Positions 16,372 through 25,830 of a stretch of DNA of 64,000 nucleotides are shown piece after piece. The DNA comes from Propionibacteriaceae bacterium. GTDB taxonomy: Bacteria; Actinomycetota; Actinomycetes; Propionibacteriales; Propionibacteriaceae. Each line of letters opens with the position of its first letter. Position 1 is the stretch's first letter. The stretch is taken from assembly GCA_031285845.1 (NCBI GenBank), contig JAITVK010000022.1, positions 1-64,000 on the forward strand. Reading direction: 5' to 3'. A model generated the notes under the pieces. That model was not told the DNA's origin and did no database searches. It saw only the letters and a list, made by a program, of their open reading frames with translations. The position numbers and the translations under genes were made by a program.

Positions 16372-17409
16372 ATGTCACAACCTTTCGCGTGGCGCGGACT
16401 GTCGGTGGACATCGCCCGCAGCTTTTTCCCCCTGCCCGTGCTGATGTCCTTGGTTGATCGGCTGTCCAGCCTGGACCTCAACGTGCTGCACCTGCATCTG
16501 ACCGATGATCAGGGATGGCGTTTGGAGATTCCGGGCCTTGAACGACTGACCGAGATCTCGGGAGCGACCGCGATCCGGGGTGGGCATCCGGGCTGGTTGA
16601 CGGTGGAGCAGTGGACCCAGTTGGTGCGGCACGCCGAGCAACATGGGGTGACTGTCGTGCCCGAGATCGACCTGCCCGGTCACATCAACGCCGCTCTTCA
16701 TGCTTGTCCGGAGCTGAATCGATCGGGTGTGGCCACACCGGCGTACACCGGCTGGAAGGTCGGCTTCTCTGGGCTTGACGTCCGCTTGGCCGCCACTGAG
16801 CCGTTTCTGCGCCACGTTCTGGGCGAGGTCGCCGCGATGACGCCTGGGCCGTGGATCCACATCGGCGGTGACGAGTGCCAGTCGACGCCGTCTTATGAGT
16901 ACGTCGAACTGATCAGGTTGGCGACCTCGATCGTGGAGGAGCTGGGCAAACGTCCCATCGCCTGGCAGGAGGCCCTGGCCGCCGACTTGCGCGAACGACT
17001 GACGTTGCAATGGTGGGTGTCGGTCGATCATCATGTCGGGGTGGACGAGTGCACGCCAGGGATCTCACCAGCCACGCTGTCGGCCATCCGCTCGCGCCGG
17101 GCGCTGGTGAGGCAAGCCGAGCTTGGAGCGCCGATCATCCTGTCTCCGGCGCGGTTCGCCTATTTCGATATGAAGTACGAGCAGGCCGACACGTTCGGAC
17201 GCGATTGGGCGGGCCCGATCAGCGTGGACAAGGCTGGGTCGTGGGATCCGCGAACCGTGGTGTCTGACCTGCCTGAGGCGGCGATACTCGGGGTGGAGGC
17301 AGCGATCTGGACTGAGGCTATTCACACACCGAGCCGGCTGAACGCCATGCTGGGCCCTCGGTTGGACGCTTTCGCCGCAGTCGCCCACGGTGGCATCGCG
17401 CGATCCTGA
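16372..17409 (+). CDS. GH20 beta-N-acetylhexosaminidase catalytic domain protein
   Basis: Predicted to release terminal N-acetylhexosamine from chito-oligosaccharides or glycans. The 345 residues comprise only the TIM-barrel domain. The start LSVDIARSFFPLPVLMSLVD, LHLHLTDDQGWRLEIP and the catalytic Asp-Glu pair in IHIGGDE (about residues 163-169) are all present. The N-terminal GH20b domain of typical 500-residue enzymes is missing, and no signal peptide is seen, so it may act in the cytoplasm. ATG 16372 has AAGGAG at 16359-16364. A secreted chitinase 27 kb away could supply substrates (inference). Confidence 0.88.
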   Translation: MSQPFAWRGLSVDIARSFFPLPVLMSLVDRLSSLDLNVLHLHLTDDQGWRLEIPGLERLTEISGATAIRGGHPGWLTVEQWTQLVRHAEQHGVTVVPEIDLPGHINAALHACPELNRSGVATPAYTGWKVGFSGLDVRLAATEPFLRHVLGEVAAMTPGPWIHIGGDECQSTPSYEYVELIRLATSIVEELGKRPIAWQEALAADLRERLTLQWWVSVDHHVGVDECTPGISPATLSAIRSRRALVRQAELGAPIILSPARFAYFDMKYEQADTFGRDWAGPISVDKAGSWDPRTVVSDLPEAAILGVEAAIWTEAIHTPSRLNAMLGPRLDAFAAVAHGGIARS

Positions 17410-17528
17410 CATAGGCTGTCCCAACCCAGGTGACGGTGATCACGACCTCACGGACCGACCAGGGACGCTGATCGCGCCAGCTCCTATGACGACAGATTTC
17501 TCCAGTCACACGAGCAGTCGAACTGCGG

Positions 17529-19199
17529 TCAGCGCCGTACGCTGTGGTAGTAGCTGATCAACGCTTTGGTCGACGCGTCCTGGCTGGCCAGCGCGTCGGG
17601 ATCACCGCCCAATGCCGGAGCGATCTGGAGCGCGAGCTTCTTGCCGAGTTCGACCCCCCACTGATCGAAGGAGTCGATTCCCCAGATCACGCCTTCGACG
17701 AAGGTGATGTGTTCGTAGAGTGCGATCAGTTGGCCGACCACTGATGGGCTCAGTTCGCTCGCCATGATCGAGGTGGTCGGACGATTGCCGGGGAAGACCC
17801 GATGGGGAACGAGTGGTTCGGGGGTGCCTTCGGCTCGTACCTGTTCGGCCGTCTTGCCGAAAGCCAGCGCTTGAGTCTGGGCCATGAAGTTCGCCAGGAA
17901 GAGTTCATGGACGTCCACGTCACCATCCTTGAGTCCATGGGCCGGGTTGGCGACGGCGATGAAGTCGGCCGGAACGATCTGCGTGCCCTGGTGGAGCAGC
18001 TGATAGAAGGCGTGCTGGCCGTTGGTTCCCGGCTCGCCCCAGAAGATCTCGCCGGTGTCGGTGGTGACTGGCGACCCGTCGAGTCGGACCCGCTTGCCGT
18101 TGGATTCCATCGTCAACTGTTGAAGGTAAGCGGCGAAGCGATGCAGATATTGGGAGTACGGCAGCACGGCGTGGCTGGCCATCCCCAAGAAGTCGCGATA
18201 CCAGACTCCGAGCAGGCCCATCAGCACGGGCACGTTCGCGTCCAACGGCGTACGGCGGAAGTGTTCGTCGACTTTGTGGAATCCGTCGAGGAATTCGGCG
18301 AAATGCTGCGGCCCGACGGCCACGGCCAAAATGGTGCCCACTGCGGAGTCGACCGAGTAGCGCCCGCCGACCCAATCCCAGAAGCCGAAGGTGTTCTTCG
18401 GGTCGATGCCGAAGTCTTCGACCAGGTCAAGGGCGGTGGACACGGCGACGAAATGTTTTGCCACCGCGTCGGCTCGACGCTCGGGTGTGCCGTCGATCGC
18501 GCCATCGGCCTGAAGGCGATCCCACAGCCACTGCCGCGCCAAGCGGGCGTTGGTGAGGGTCTCCAAGGTGGTGAAGGTTTTCGACACGATGATGAACAAG
18601 GTGGTCTGCGGATCCAGGTCGCGGGTCTGCTCGTACAAGTCGGCGGGGTCGATGTTGGAGATGAAACGGCATTCCAGATGTTCGGCGACGTACGGCTTGA
18701 GCGCCTCGTAGACCATGGTCGGGCCGAGGTCTGATCCGCCGATTCCGATGTTGACCACCGTGGAGATGGGCTTTCCGGTCACGCCGACCCACTGGCCGTC
18801 GCGCACCTGATCGGCGAAAGCGTAGATCCGGTCGAGGACCTCATGGACTTGCGCGACCACGTCGACGCCATCGACGAACAGCTGGTCTGCGCGCGGGCGG
18901 CGCAACGCGGTGTGCAAGACACTGCGCTTCTCGGTCACGTTGATCGGCTCGCCGGCGAACATCGCGTCGCGTCGCGCGACGAGGTCCATCTGCGCTGCCA
19001 GGTCCACCAAACTGGCCATGATGGGGGCCGTGGTAAGGTTCTTCGAGAGATCGACGTGGAGGTCGCCGACAGTGAACGTCATGTCCTCGACCCGGTGCGG
19101 ATCTGAAGAGAACCAGCCTTTGAGATCCGGGTTGAGACTGTGGCTGAGTTCGGTCAGGTGGCTCCATGCGAGCGTTTGGGTGGCGTCTGGGATGTGCAT
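17529..19199 (-). CDS. pgi: Glucose-6-phosphate isomerase
   Basis: Interconverts glucose 6-phosphate and fructose 6-phosphate in glycolysis and gluconeogenesis. The 556 residues match the long bacterial PGI type. Signatures include [27 protein letters not shown] and the C-terminal [20 protein letters not shown] at 19206-19211 lies six bases before the ATG, so the mRNA appears leaderless. It is convergent with the GH20 gene, and the 119-bp gap shows no strong hairpin. Confidence 0.97.
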   Translation of the reverse strand: MHIPDATQTLAWSHLTELSHSLNPDLKGWFSSDPHRVEDMTFTVGDLHVDLSKNLTTAPIMASLVDLAAQMDLVARRDAMFAGEPINVTEKRSVLHTALRRPRADQLFVDGVDVVAQVHEVLDRIYAFADQVRDGQWVGVTGKPISTVVNIGIGGSDLGPTMVYEALKPYVAEHLECRFISNIDPADLYEQTRDLDPQTTLFIIVSKTFTTLETLTNARLARQWLWDRLQADGAIDGTPERRADAVAKHFVAVSTALDLVEDFGIDPKNTFGFWDWVGGRYSVDSAVGTILAVAVGPQHFAEFLDGFHKVDEHFRRTPLDANVPVLMGLLGVWYRDFLGMASHAVLPYSQYLHRFAAYLQQLTMESNGKRVRLDGSPVTTDTGEIFWGEPGTNGQHAFYQLLHQGTQIVPADFIAVANPAHGLKDGDVDVHELFLANFMAQTQALAFGKTAEQVRAEGTPEPLVPHRVFPGNRPTTSIMASELSPSVVGQLIALYEHITFVEGVIWGIDSFDQWGVELGKKLALQIAPALGGDPDALASQDASTKALISYYHSVRR

Positions 19200-19403
19200 A
19201 CGCCCACTTTAGTGGGTCGATGGACCACGTAGACATTGTCCAACCTCGTAGCGGGGGCTGCCGATCATGACGCGATGGTGTCATGATATAAGACAAGTGG
19301 AGAGGTATAGTGGCGATCACGATACGTCAGATGTGGGGCAGCGGGCCCGATTCGGACAGTGGGGTGCAGCGAAGATGAGTGCCTGGCAGAGATTGAGGCG
19401 CCG

Positions 19404-20369
19404 ATGAGGCACGCCCTGAGAACAGTACTTTTATTCACAGCCGTTTTGGTGTTGTGCTCGTCCACATCGATCTGGGCAACACCGGCCTACGCGGCCCCGG
19501 TCGAGACCCGGATCGGTGTGGATCACGTAGTGGTCGACGGTGAGACTGTCACCGCTTCGGGTTCGGTACGAGCCGTGGATGGTCAAGGGGTGTCCGGGTT
19601 GCTGGTGGCGATTCTGTTGGACGGTCAGACTCAAGGCACCGCGATCAGCGGGGATGATGGCTTCTTCACGTTCTCGTTCGTCGCGCCTGGGGTTGGCGAG
19701 CACATCGTCGAGGCCAGTTGGGTCGGCGACTCTCGCTATCTGCCTGTCGCCGGGGCTCAAACCTTGGTGATCGAAGCACCGGCTCCGCATGTCAGCGAGG
19801 TCACGGTCGTTTTGAACCCGGTCGAGGCTCCGGCCGGTGCGGTGGTCACGGTCACGGGCACGTTGATCGGCGATGGCGTCGCGATCACGGACGCCGCAGT
19901 CAAACTGAGTTCCACTTATGGAACAGTCGACGCTTTGGTGGCCACCGACGCCGCCGGGGCGTACTCCGCTTCGGTGTCACTGCCCGATGCTGAGGGTTTT
20001 CCTTCGACCTACACCATCACCGCTGAGTACGCCGGCGACGAGGTTTACGCCAGCGCCTCTGGCCAGGCGGTCGGCTCGATTGTCGCCGCGCCGTCGCCGA
20101 GCGTCGAGCCAGTCGTGTCGGACACGGCGTCGCCCAGCGTCGGCCCTGAGGCGACCGCGGACACTGGTTCCACTGGGACCAACGACAACAGTCGAGCGGC
20201 CGCAGTGGCTGACTCGCGCCTGAGCATCGTCGCGATCTCGTTCGCTGCGGTGGCACTGATCGCTCTCGGCGTGCTGATCATTTTGGGCTTGGTGTCTCAC
20301 CGTAACAAGCGTCTGTCTTTGGACGAGCGTCGTGGCTTCGGAACCGATTTCGGTCAGCGCAGCAGTTGA
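19404..20369 (+). CDS. Secreted membrane-anchored protein with Ig-like domains
   Basis: A 321-residue envelope protein. A signal peptide (about residues 1-30, ending near AYA) is followed by two Ig-like/carboxypeptidase-regulatory-type beta domains (about 33-120 and 130-225). A Ser/Pro/Thr linker, one transmembrane helix (about 273-298) and a basic cytoplasmic tail complete it. ATG 19404 is preferred because GAGG lies five bases upstream and the signal peptide begins there; 19359 is possible. Function is unknown; the layout suggests a surface or adhesion role. Confidence 0.75.
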   Translation: MRHALRTVLLFTAVLVLCSSTSIWATPAYAAPVETRIGVDHVVVDGETVTASGSVRAVDGQGVSGLLVAILLDGQTQGTAISGDDGFFTFSFVAPGVGEHIVEASWVGDSRYLPVAGAQTLVIEAPAPHVSEVTVVLNPVEAPAGAVVTVTGTLIGDGVAITDAAVKLSSTYGTVDALVATDAAGAYSASVSLPDAEGFPSTYTITAEYAGDEVYASASGQAVGSIVAAPSPSVEPVVSDTASPSVGPEATADTGSTGTNDNSRAAAVADSRLSIVAISFAAVALIALGVLIILGLVSHRNKRLSLDERRGFGTDFGQRSS

Positions 20370-20477
20370 GCGACACCCCCAGGACGTACGGCCGTGAGAT
20401 CGGCGCCTGCGAATTCGACAGTGTGCCGCGGTTATGGCGACCCGTGACGAGGCGGACGTGGCGAGTAGAGTGACGTC

Positions 20478-21482
20478 ATGGAAAAACGGGTGTTTGGATC
20501 GACCGGGCGCGAAGTCAGCGTCATCGGTCAAGGATGTTGGCAGTTCGGCGGCGATTGGGGGTCGGTGCCTGACGCTCAAGCTTTGGCCGTCCTCGACGCG
20601 GCGGTCGAAGCCGGGGTCACGCTGATCGACACTGCCGACGTCTATGGGGATGGTCATTCGGAGCAGTTGGTCGGTCAGTTCCTGCGTACGATCGGCGCGG
20701 AGCGGGCTGACAAGCTGACGGTGATCACGAAGATGGGACGCCGGGCCAACCCTCATGTCGAGCAGGCCTACACCTACTCCAACTTCCGCGCTTGGCTGGA
20801 TCGTTCGCGGGCCAACTTGGGGATGGACACGATTCCGCTGGTTCAGCTGCACTGTCCGCCGACTCCGGTCTATTCCCGCGACGAGGTCTACGACGCGCTG
20901 GATCGGTTGGTCGACGAGTCGGTGATCGCGGCGTACGGGGTGTCGGTGGAGACGGTGGCCGAGGCGATGACGGCCTTGGAGCATGAGCATGTCGCGAGCA
21001 TTCAGATCATCTGCAACATCTTGCGACGCAAGCCGTTGACGACAGTTCTGCCCGCAGCCCAGGCCAAGTCGGTCGCTGTCATCGCCAGAGTGCCGCTGGC
21101 TTCGGGTTTGTTGACGGGCAAGATCACCACGTCGACGACGTTCGCCCCCGCTGATCATCGTCAGTACAACCGTCACGGCGAGGCCTTCGACGTGGGGGAG
21201 ACCTTCTCTGGAGTGCCATTCGAGGCGGGTGTGGCCGCTGGGCGACGCGTCGCCGAGATCGCCGCCGCCATGCCCGAGCATCCCACGCCGGCCCAGTTGG
21301 CGCTGCGGTGGGTGATCGATCAGCCGGGCGTCACTGCGGCGATCCCGGGGGCGTCAAGGCCTTCGCAGGCCCGCGACAACGCGGCTGCCGCCGATCTTGC
21401 CCCGCTGTCTTCGTCCGTGTTAGCGCAGTTGGCGGCGGTCTACGACACTTACGCCGCCCCGTACGTCGCCGACAAGTGGTGA
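20478..21482 (+). CDS. Aldo/keto reductase
   Basis: An NADP(H)-dependent TIM-barrel oxidoreductase of 334 residues. It shows the aldo/keto reductase opening VFGSTGREVSVIGQGCWQFG, the catalytic Asp/Tyr region LIDTADVYGDGHSEQLVG, the Lys in VITKMG, and the cofactor loop IPGASRPSQARDNAAAADLA. Substrate is not predictable. TAGAGT at 20466-20471 is six bases before the ATG, so the mRNA appears leaderless. It lies just upstream of the rpsF operon on the same strand, separated by 204 bases. Confidence 0.92.
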   Translation: MEKRVFGSTGREVSVIGQGCWQFGGDWGSVPDAQALAVLDAAVEAGVTLIDTADVYGDGHSEQLVGQFLRTIGAERADKLTVITKMGRRANPHVEQAYTYSNFRAWLDRSRANLGMDTIPLVQLHCPPTPVYSRDEVYDALDRLVDESVIAAYGVSVETVAEAMTALEHEHVASIQIICNILRRKPLTTVLPAAQAKSVAVIARVPLASGLLTGKITTSTTFAPADHRQYNRHGEAFDVGETFSGVPFEAGVAAGRRVAEIAAAMPEHPTPAQLALRWVIDQPGVTAAIPGASRPSQARDNAAAADLAPLSSSVLAQLAAVYDTYAAPYVADKW

Positions 21483-21602
21483 TGGTGGTCTATGGATTCG
21501 ATGAGACGCGCCCGCGCCGGGGCGTACCGGATCTTTGGCTTGCCGTGGGTCTGTGGATTCGGGCGTGGCTAGCGTCAGGGTGCGCCGTTGCGCGAAACGC
21601 GG

Positions 21603-21665
21603 TAAACTATGCCGTCGGCGTGTCCACGCCACCATCTCCTGCCATGGGACCTCCCCTTGGCCGAC
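21603..21665 (+). promoter_or_regulatory. Promoter and structured leader of the rpsF operon
   Basis: TAAACT (21603-21608) looks like a -10 element. Downstream, GTCGGC (21614-21619) can pair with GCCGAC (21660-21665) to close a stem just before the rpsF ribosome binding site. The S6:S18 complex is known to bind structured rpsF leaders in many bacteria; whether this leader matches that motif needs a covariance-model search. Confidence 0.4.
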
Positions 21666-21686
21666 AGTCCAGAGGAGACCACGCGT

Positions 21687-21977
21687 ATGCGCAGTTATGA
21701 AGTCATGATCATCCTTGATCCCGAAGTTGACGACCGTCAAGTCCAGGGCATCATCGACAACCATTTGAAGCCAGTCATCAAAGCCGGTGGTACGGTCACC
21801 AACATCGATATCATGGGTCGGCGTCGCTTCGCCTATGAGATCAAGAAGAAGTCTGAGGGGACGTACGTGGTGGTCAACCTCGACGCCAGCTCTGACGTCG
21901 TCAAGGAACTCGACCGCCGCTTGAGCATCGATGAGAAGGTGCTCCGCGCCAAGGTCTTCCGTCCTGAGGCTCAGTGA
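21687..21977 (+). CDS. rpsF: 30S ribosomal protein S6
   Basis: S6 pairs with S18 on the 30S platform. The 96 residues begin MRSYEVMIILDPEVDDRQV, the family start, and contain GRRRFAYEIKKKSEGTYVVVN. ATG 21687 is chosen from homology and the AGGAG about ten bases upstream; an in-frame upstream ATG would add 26 unrelated residues. It leads the operon rpsF-ssb-rpsR-rplI. Confidence 0.97.
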   Translation: MRSYEVMIILDPEVDDRQVQGIIDNHLKPVIKAGGTVTNIDIMGRRRFAYEIKKKSEGTYVVVNLDASSDVVKELDRRLSIDEKVLRAKVFRPEAQ

Positions 21978-22040
21978 CATCCGACTTTGTCGTAGGTCTT
22001 TGTAAGACTTGGACACACACCTACTAAAGCGAGGCAGAAC

Positions 22041-22526
22041 ATGGCTGGTGAGACAGTTATCACGGTCGTCGGCAATCTGACCGGCGACCCGGAGTTGCGG
22101 TTCACTCCTTCCGGAGCCGCCGTGGCGAATTTCACTGTGGCGTCCACACCGCGGACATTCGATCGGATGACGAACGAATGGAAAGACGGCGACGCCATGT
22201 TCTTGAATTGCTCGGTGTGGCGTCAAGTCGCCGAGAACGTCGCCGAGTCGCTGACCAAGGGGATGCGAGTCATCATCCAGGGTCGGCTGCGCTCGCGGTC
22301 GTACGAAACCCAGTCGGGTGAGCGACGCACGGTCTTCGAGGTCGAGGTCGACGAGGTCGGTCCGGCTTTGAGGTACGCCACCGCCAAGGTGACGCGCAAC
22401 CCTTCATCGGGTAACTTCCAGTCTGGTGGTTCTGCTGGCTGGTCGGCTCCGGCCGCCGCTACTGAACCACACACACCTGCGGCCGACCCCTGGGCATCTG
22501 CCCAGTCAGACGAGCCGCCGTTCTGA
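22041..22526 (+). CDS. ssb: Single-stranded DNA-binding protein
   Basis: Coats single-stranded DNA in replication and repair. The OB fold covers about residues 1-115 ([40 protein letters not shown]). A Gly/Ala/Pro linker leads to the acidic tip DEPPF that docks partner proteins. AGCGAGG lies upstream of the ATG. In the 63-base gap after rpsF, GTAGGT and ACCTAC can pair (about 21994-22025), suggesting a local mRNA structure. Confidence 0.97.
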   Translation: MAGETVITVVGNLTGDPELRFTPSGAAVANFTVASTPRTFDRMTNEWKDGDAMFLNCSVWRQVAENVAESLTKGMRVIIQGRLRSRSYETQSGERRTVFEVEVDEVGPALRYATAKVTRNPSSGNFQSGGSAGWSAPAAATEPHTPAADPWASAQSDEPPF

Positions 22527-22713
22527 TGTCCTCCTCACTGAGGTCACCAGGCCGGTCAATGATCGTGCCGACTGACCACCAGTGAACGGGGTCTGGGTGT
22601 CCGACCCTCGCGTCGGGCGCCGTGACTCGCAGCCAGCGGGTCACACCCACAAACTGCCCAGCAGGGCACAGGGTTCTCCCAGGATCCACTGGGTCGCAAT
22701 CCTGAGGCACATT

Positions 22714-22730
22714 CCGGCCGCTTTGGCCGG
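22714..22730 (+). promoter_or_regulatory. Hairpin just upstream of rpsR
   Basis: CCGGCC and GGCCGG form a perfect 6-bp stem with a GCTTT loop that ends seven bases before the AAAGGGA ribosome binding site of rpsR. It sits in a 226-base gap after ssb, unusually long for this operon, and could tune rpsR-rplI translation or partly terminate transcription. Confidence 0.5.
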
Positions 22731-22752
22731 GCTCATGAAAGGGAGCACCACA

Positions 22753-22986
22753 ATGGCCGCACGTAAGCCAATCATGAAGAAGAAGATCGTGCCGGTGAAG
22801 ACGATTCATATCGGTCCGGTCGACTACAAAGACGTCGCGCTGCTGCGCAAGTTCATCTCGGATCGCGGCAAGATCCGTTCACGTCGGGTGACGGGGTTGA
22901 CGGTTCAGGATCAGCGCAAGGTCGCCCAGGCGATCAAGAACGCTCGCGAAGTCGCTTTGCTGCCGTACGCCACTTCCGGTCGCTGA
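22753..22986 (+). CDS. rpsR: 30S ribosomal protein S18, cysteine-free form
   Basis: Partner of S6 on the 30S subunit; 77 residues. The core [19 protein letters not shown] followed by [17 protein letters not shown] and [10 protein letters not shown] is typical. Zinc-binding cysteines are absent: where mycobacterial RpsR1 has CVFC and NCVQHQ, this protein has no Cys and reads GLTVQDQ, as in the zinc-independent paralog RpsR2. ATG 22753 is fixed by AAAGGGA upstream and by homology. Confidence 0.95.
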   Translation: MAARKPIMKKKIVPVKTIHIGPVDYKDVALLRKFISDRGKIRSRRVTGLTVQDQRKVAQAIKNAREVALLPYATSGR

Positions 22987-23000
22987 AAAGGGGAAATGAC

Positions 23001-23447
23001 ATGAAGCTCATTCTGACTACTGCTGTTGACAAGCTCGGAGTCGCTGGCGACATCGTCGATGTGCGTCCGGGCTACGGCCGTAACTTCCTGCTACCCCAGG
23101 GTCGCGCCATCGCGTGGACCAAGGGTGCGGAGAAACAGATCGAGGGCATTCGGCGTGCTCGCGACGCTCGCGAGATTCGCGGCATCGACCACGCCGGCCA
23201 GGTTCGGACCACCCTTGAAGGTCTGGCCGTCAAGGTCGCCGCTCGCGCGGGCGAGGCTGGTACTCTGTTCGGCGCTGTGACCACCGCGACTCTGGCTCTG
23301 GCCGTGAAGTCCGCTGGCGGGCCGGCGATCGACAAGCGCAGCATCCACTTGGCCAAGCCGATCAAAACCTTGGGCACTCACTGGTTCGACATCAAGCTGC
23401 ATGACGCGGTGACCGCCCACGTGCCCGTGGAAGTCGTCGCGGCCTGA
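23001..23447 (+). CDS. rplI: 50S ribosomal protein L9
   Basis: Binds domain V of 23S rRNA at the base of the L1 stalk. The 148 residues show the N-terminal domain with KLGVAGDIVDVRPGYGRNFL and PQGRAIAWT, a central helix, and the C-terminal domain ending in DIKLHDAVTAHVPVEVV. AAAAGGGGAAATGAC places a strong ribosome binding site before the ATG. It follows rpsR by 14 bases and ends the ribosomal operon; dnaB does not follow as in many relatives. Confidence 0.97.
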   Translation: MKLILTTAVDKLGVAGDIVDVRPGYGRNFLLPQGRAIAWTKGAEKQIEGIRRARDAREIRGIDHAGQVRTTLEGLAVKVAARAGEAGTLFGAVTTATLALAVKSAGGPAIDKRSIHLAKPIKTLGTHWFDIKLHDAVTAHVPVEVVAA

Positions 23448-23515
23448 GGGCTGCGACGATTGATCATCGCGACACCGTGTCAGTGCGTTCACGGAACCAT
23501 CTGACCGAGGAGACC

Positions 23516-24994
23516 ATGGCGCAGGCTCTGCGAGCAGAGCTGGCGCGATGGGAGCCCGTTCTGAGGCCTCTGGTGGAGGCCTTCGTGTCGGCAGGGCATT
23601 CGATCTATTTGGTGGGCGGCCCGGTGCGCGACGCCTTGTTAGGCATCACGGCCTCTGACTTGGATTTCACCACCTCGGCCCGGCCGGATGACATTGAGAC
23701 GATTCTGCGTGGGTTGGGCGGTCCGATCTGGGACATGGGCCGCGAGTTCGGCACTATTGGAACGATCCTCACGTTCGCCCACCATGACGAGGCACCCGGT
23801 GACGCGGAGCGTCAGTGGCGCGTCGAGGTGACCACATTCCGCGCCGACGCGTACACCGCGAATTCCCGCAAACCGGAGGTGGCTTTCGGTGATCGGATCG
23901 AAGAGGACCTCGTGCGACGCGATTTCACGATCAACGCCATGGCGGTCAATCTGGCTGACCGAGTGTTCGTCGACCCGTATCACGGTCTGGTCGATCTTCA
24001 AGCCGGGGTGCTTCGAACCCCGGCCACTGCGCAGATGTCGTTCAGCGATGACCCGTTGCGCATGATGCGCGCGGCCAGATTCGTCGCTCGTTTCGGTTTC
24101 CGGCCGACGGCGGAGCTGGTCGGCGCGATGATGAGTTTGTCGGATCGGCTTCAGATTGTGTCGGCCGAGCGGATCCGCGACGAGTTCACCAAGTTGTTGA
24201 TGAGCGACACTCCCCGGGTCGGGGTCGATCTTCTCGTCCAAACGGGTTTGGCACAGGTCTTTTTGCCGGAACTGCCCGCTCTGCGCTTGGAAGTGGACGA
24301 GCATCACCACCACAAGGATGTGTACGACCATTCCTTGACCGTGCTCGATCAGGCGATCAGCTTGGAGAAAGCCCGTCATCATGACCCTGACATCGTCAAC
24401 CGTTTGGCGGCGCTGCTGCATGACATCGGCAAACCCAGGACCAGGCGGTACGAGGCCAAGGGCAAAGTCAGCTTCCATAACCATGATTTGGTCGGCGCGC
24501 GATTGGCCACCAAGCGCCTGACCGCTCTGAAGTATCCCAAGGACATCGTCACGGAGGTGGCTCGCCTGATCGAATTGCATCTGCGCTTCCACGGTTACGG
24601 CGAAGCGTCGTGGACCGACTCAGCCGTACGCCGTTACGTACGAGACGCTGGGGGAGAATTGGAGCGGCTGCACATCTTGACGCGGGCCGATTGCACCACC
24701 CGGAACAAGGCCAAGGCCGACCGTTTGGCGCGCAACTATGAAGAGTTGGAGTGGCGCATCGACGAGTTGGCCACCCAAGAGGAGCTGGAGTCGATTCGCC
24801 CAGATCTGGACGGCAACCAGATCATGGAAGTGCTGGGCATCGGGCCAGGGCGCGCGGTCGGGCAGGCGTACGCTTTCTTGTTGGATCGACGTTTGGAGCG
24901 CGGACCGGTCAGCGTCGAAGCGGCGACCGATGAACTGTTGGCGTGGTGGCAGGCCCGTCAGAGCGAGGTTGGCGGCGATGGCGGGGTCGGATAG
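23516..24994 (+). CDS. CCA tRNA nucleotidyltransferase / polyA-polymerase family with HD domain
   Basis: A class II nucleotidyltransferase that adds or repairs CCA at tRNA 3' ends. The 492 residues contain YLVGGPVRDALLG and the metal-binding ASDLDF (near residues 35-55), RRDFTINAMAV, the RNA-binding region and an HD domain (HHHKDVYDHS, LAALLHDIGKPRTR) in the C-terminal half. ATG 23516 has GAGGAG nearby. It follows rplI by 68 bases on the same strand. Its last 37 bases overlap the convergent membrane-protein gene. Confidence 0.94.
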   Translation: MAQALRAELARWEPVLRPLVEAFVSAGHSIYLVGGPVRDALLGITASDLDFTTSARPDDIETILRGLGGPIWDMGREFGTIGTILTFAHHDEAPGDAERQWRVEVTTFRADAYTANSRKPEVAFGDRIEEDLVRRDFTINAMAVNLADRVFVDPYHGLVDLQAGVLRTPATAQMSFSDDPLRMMRAARFVARFGFRPTAELVGAMMSLSDRLQIVSAERIRDEFTKLLMSDTPRVGVDLLVQTGLAQVFLPELPALRLEVDEHHHHKDVYDHSLTVLDQAISLEKARHHDPDIVNRLAALLHDIGKPRTRRYEAKGKVSFHNHDLVGARLATKRLTALKYPKDIVTEVARLIELHLRFHGYGEASWTDSAVRRYVRDAGGELERLHILTRADCTTRNKAKADRLARNYEELEWRIDELATQEELESIRPDLDGNQIMEVLGIGPGRAVGQAYAFLLDRRLERGPVSVEAATDELLAWWQARQSEVGGDGGVG

Positions 24995-25830
24995 CCGGTC
25001 GGAGCCGAATCTGAAGGCTCGACCGGGTCGCCTTTGGCCCAGGCCTGGGCAGGGGGCATTGGCGGACTGGCCGGTGGCGTCGCCCCCGGGGCGGTTGGCG
25101 AATACGGGTTTGGCGGCGACTGCGGGTTGGCGGGCGGCATCGGCCACGGCGCGGTTGCGGTGGGCGATGCGTAAGGCGCGGCTCTAGTGGCGGAGGTCAT
25201 AGTCGGGGAGGACATGGTCGCTGGTTGGTTGAGGAACACGGGTGGTTGGGTCGCCAGCTGTGGGCCGGTTCGCTCGGCGTCTTTCTCATCCCGATTCTTG
25301 CTGATCCCCCAGAGCAGCAACCCCAAGCCGACCGCGCCGGCCACCACAGCGATTCCGATTCCGCCGAGCAGCAGCAGGCTGACTTCTGCATTAGGGAATG
25401 GGGTGGACACGATGACGTGCCCGGTGGGGTTCTCGGACATGCATACCACGTCGTAGTCCCCGGCTTCGGGAGCCTCAAAACTGAGATTTGGATGGTACCC
25501 CGTCTCGTGGACGTTGTCGGGTTCATCGGGCAGCAGGGTCAGTGTTTGGTCGTCCAATCCGACAGCACACACAGCGGATGCGCTGGTCGACCAGACTACA
25601 TAGTCGCCGGGTTTGTCGAGGTGAACCACGGCGGGGGTGTTCAGCGGAAACGCCGAGTGAGCGGCCCACTGCAGTGCCACCGATTTGGCGGCCTGCCGAC
25701 CACCGACGAAGGCGACGATCGGAACGACCACCATGATGAGCAGGGCCACCAGGATGCGATTCTGGCGACGACGCCGAGACAGAACTTGTGGCGGCAATGG
25801 TGGCAAGCCAGAATGCTCGGGTTGAGTCAT
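24958..25830 (-). CDS. Two-helix membrane protein with proline-rich tail, unknown function
   Basis: I do not recognise this 290-residue protein. One transmembrane helix lies at about residues 26-46. A probable extracellular beta-type domain (about 60-145) has two cysteines (SAVCAVG, DVVCMSENP). A second helix (about 150-178) and a long Pro/Ala/Thr-rich cytoplasmic tail of about 100 residues follow. The tail's last codons overlap the end of the nucleotidyltransferase gene by 37 bases in convergent orientation. AAGGGAGGCC lies just upstream of the ATG. Confidence 0.75.
   Translation of the reverse strand: MTQPEHSGLPPLPPQVLSRRRRQNRILVALLIMVVVPIVAFVGGRQAAKSVALQWAAHSAFPLNTPAVVHLDKPGDYVVWSTSASAVCAVGLDDQTLTLLPDEPDNVHETGYHPNLSFEAPEAGDYDVVCMSENPTGHVIVSTPFPNAEVSLLLLGGIGIAVVAGAVGLGLLLWGISKNRDEKDAERTGPQLATQPPVFLNQPATMSSPTMTSATRAAPYASPTATAPWPMPPANPQSPPNPYSPTAPGATPPASPPMPPAQAWAKGDPVEPSDSAPTGYPTPPSPPTSL

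Noticed and set aside
19977-21281. Long minus-strand frame opposite the aldo/keto reductase
   Set aside because: It is a GC-driven shadow of a well-conserved enzyme, with no recognisable motif.
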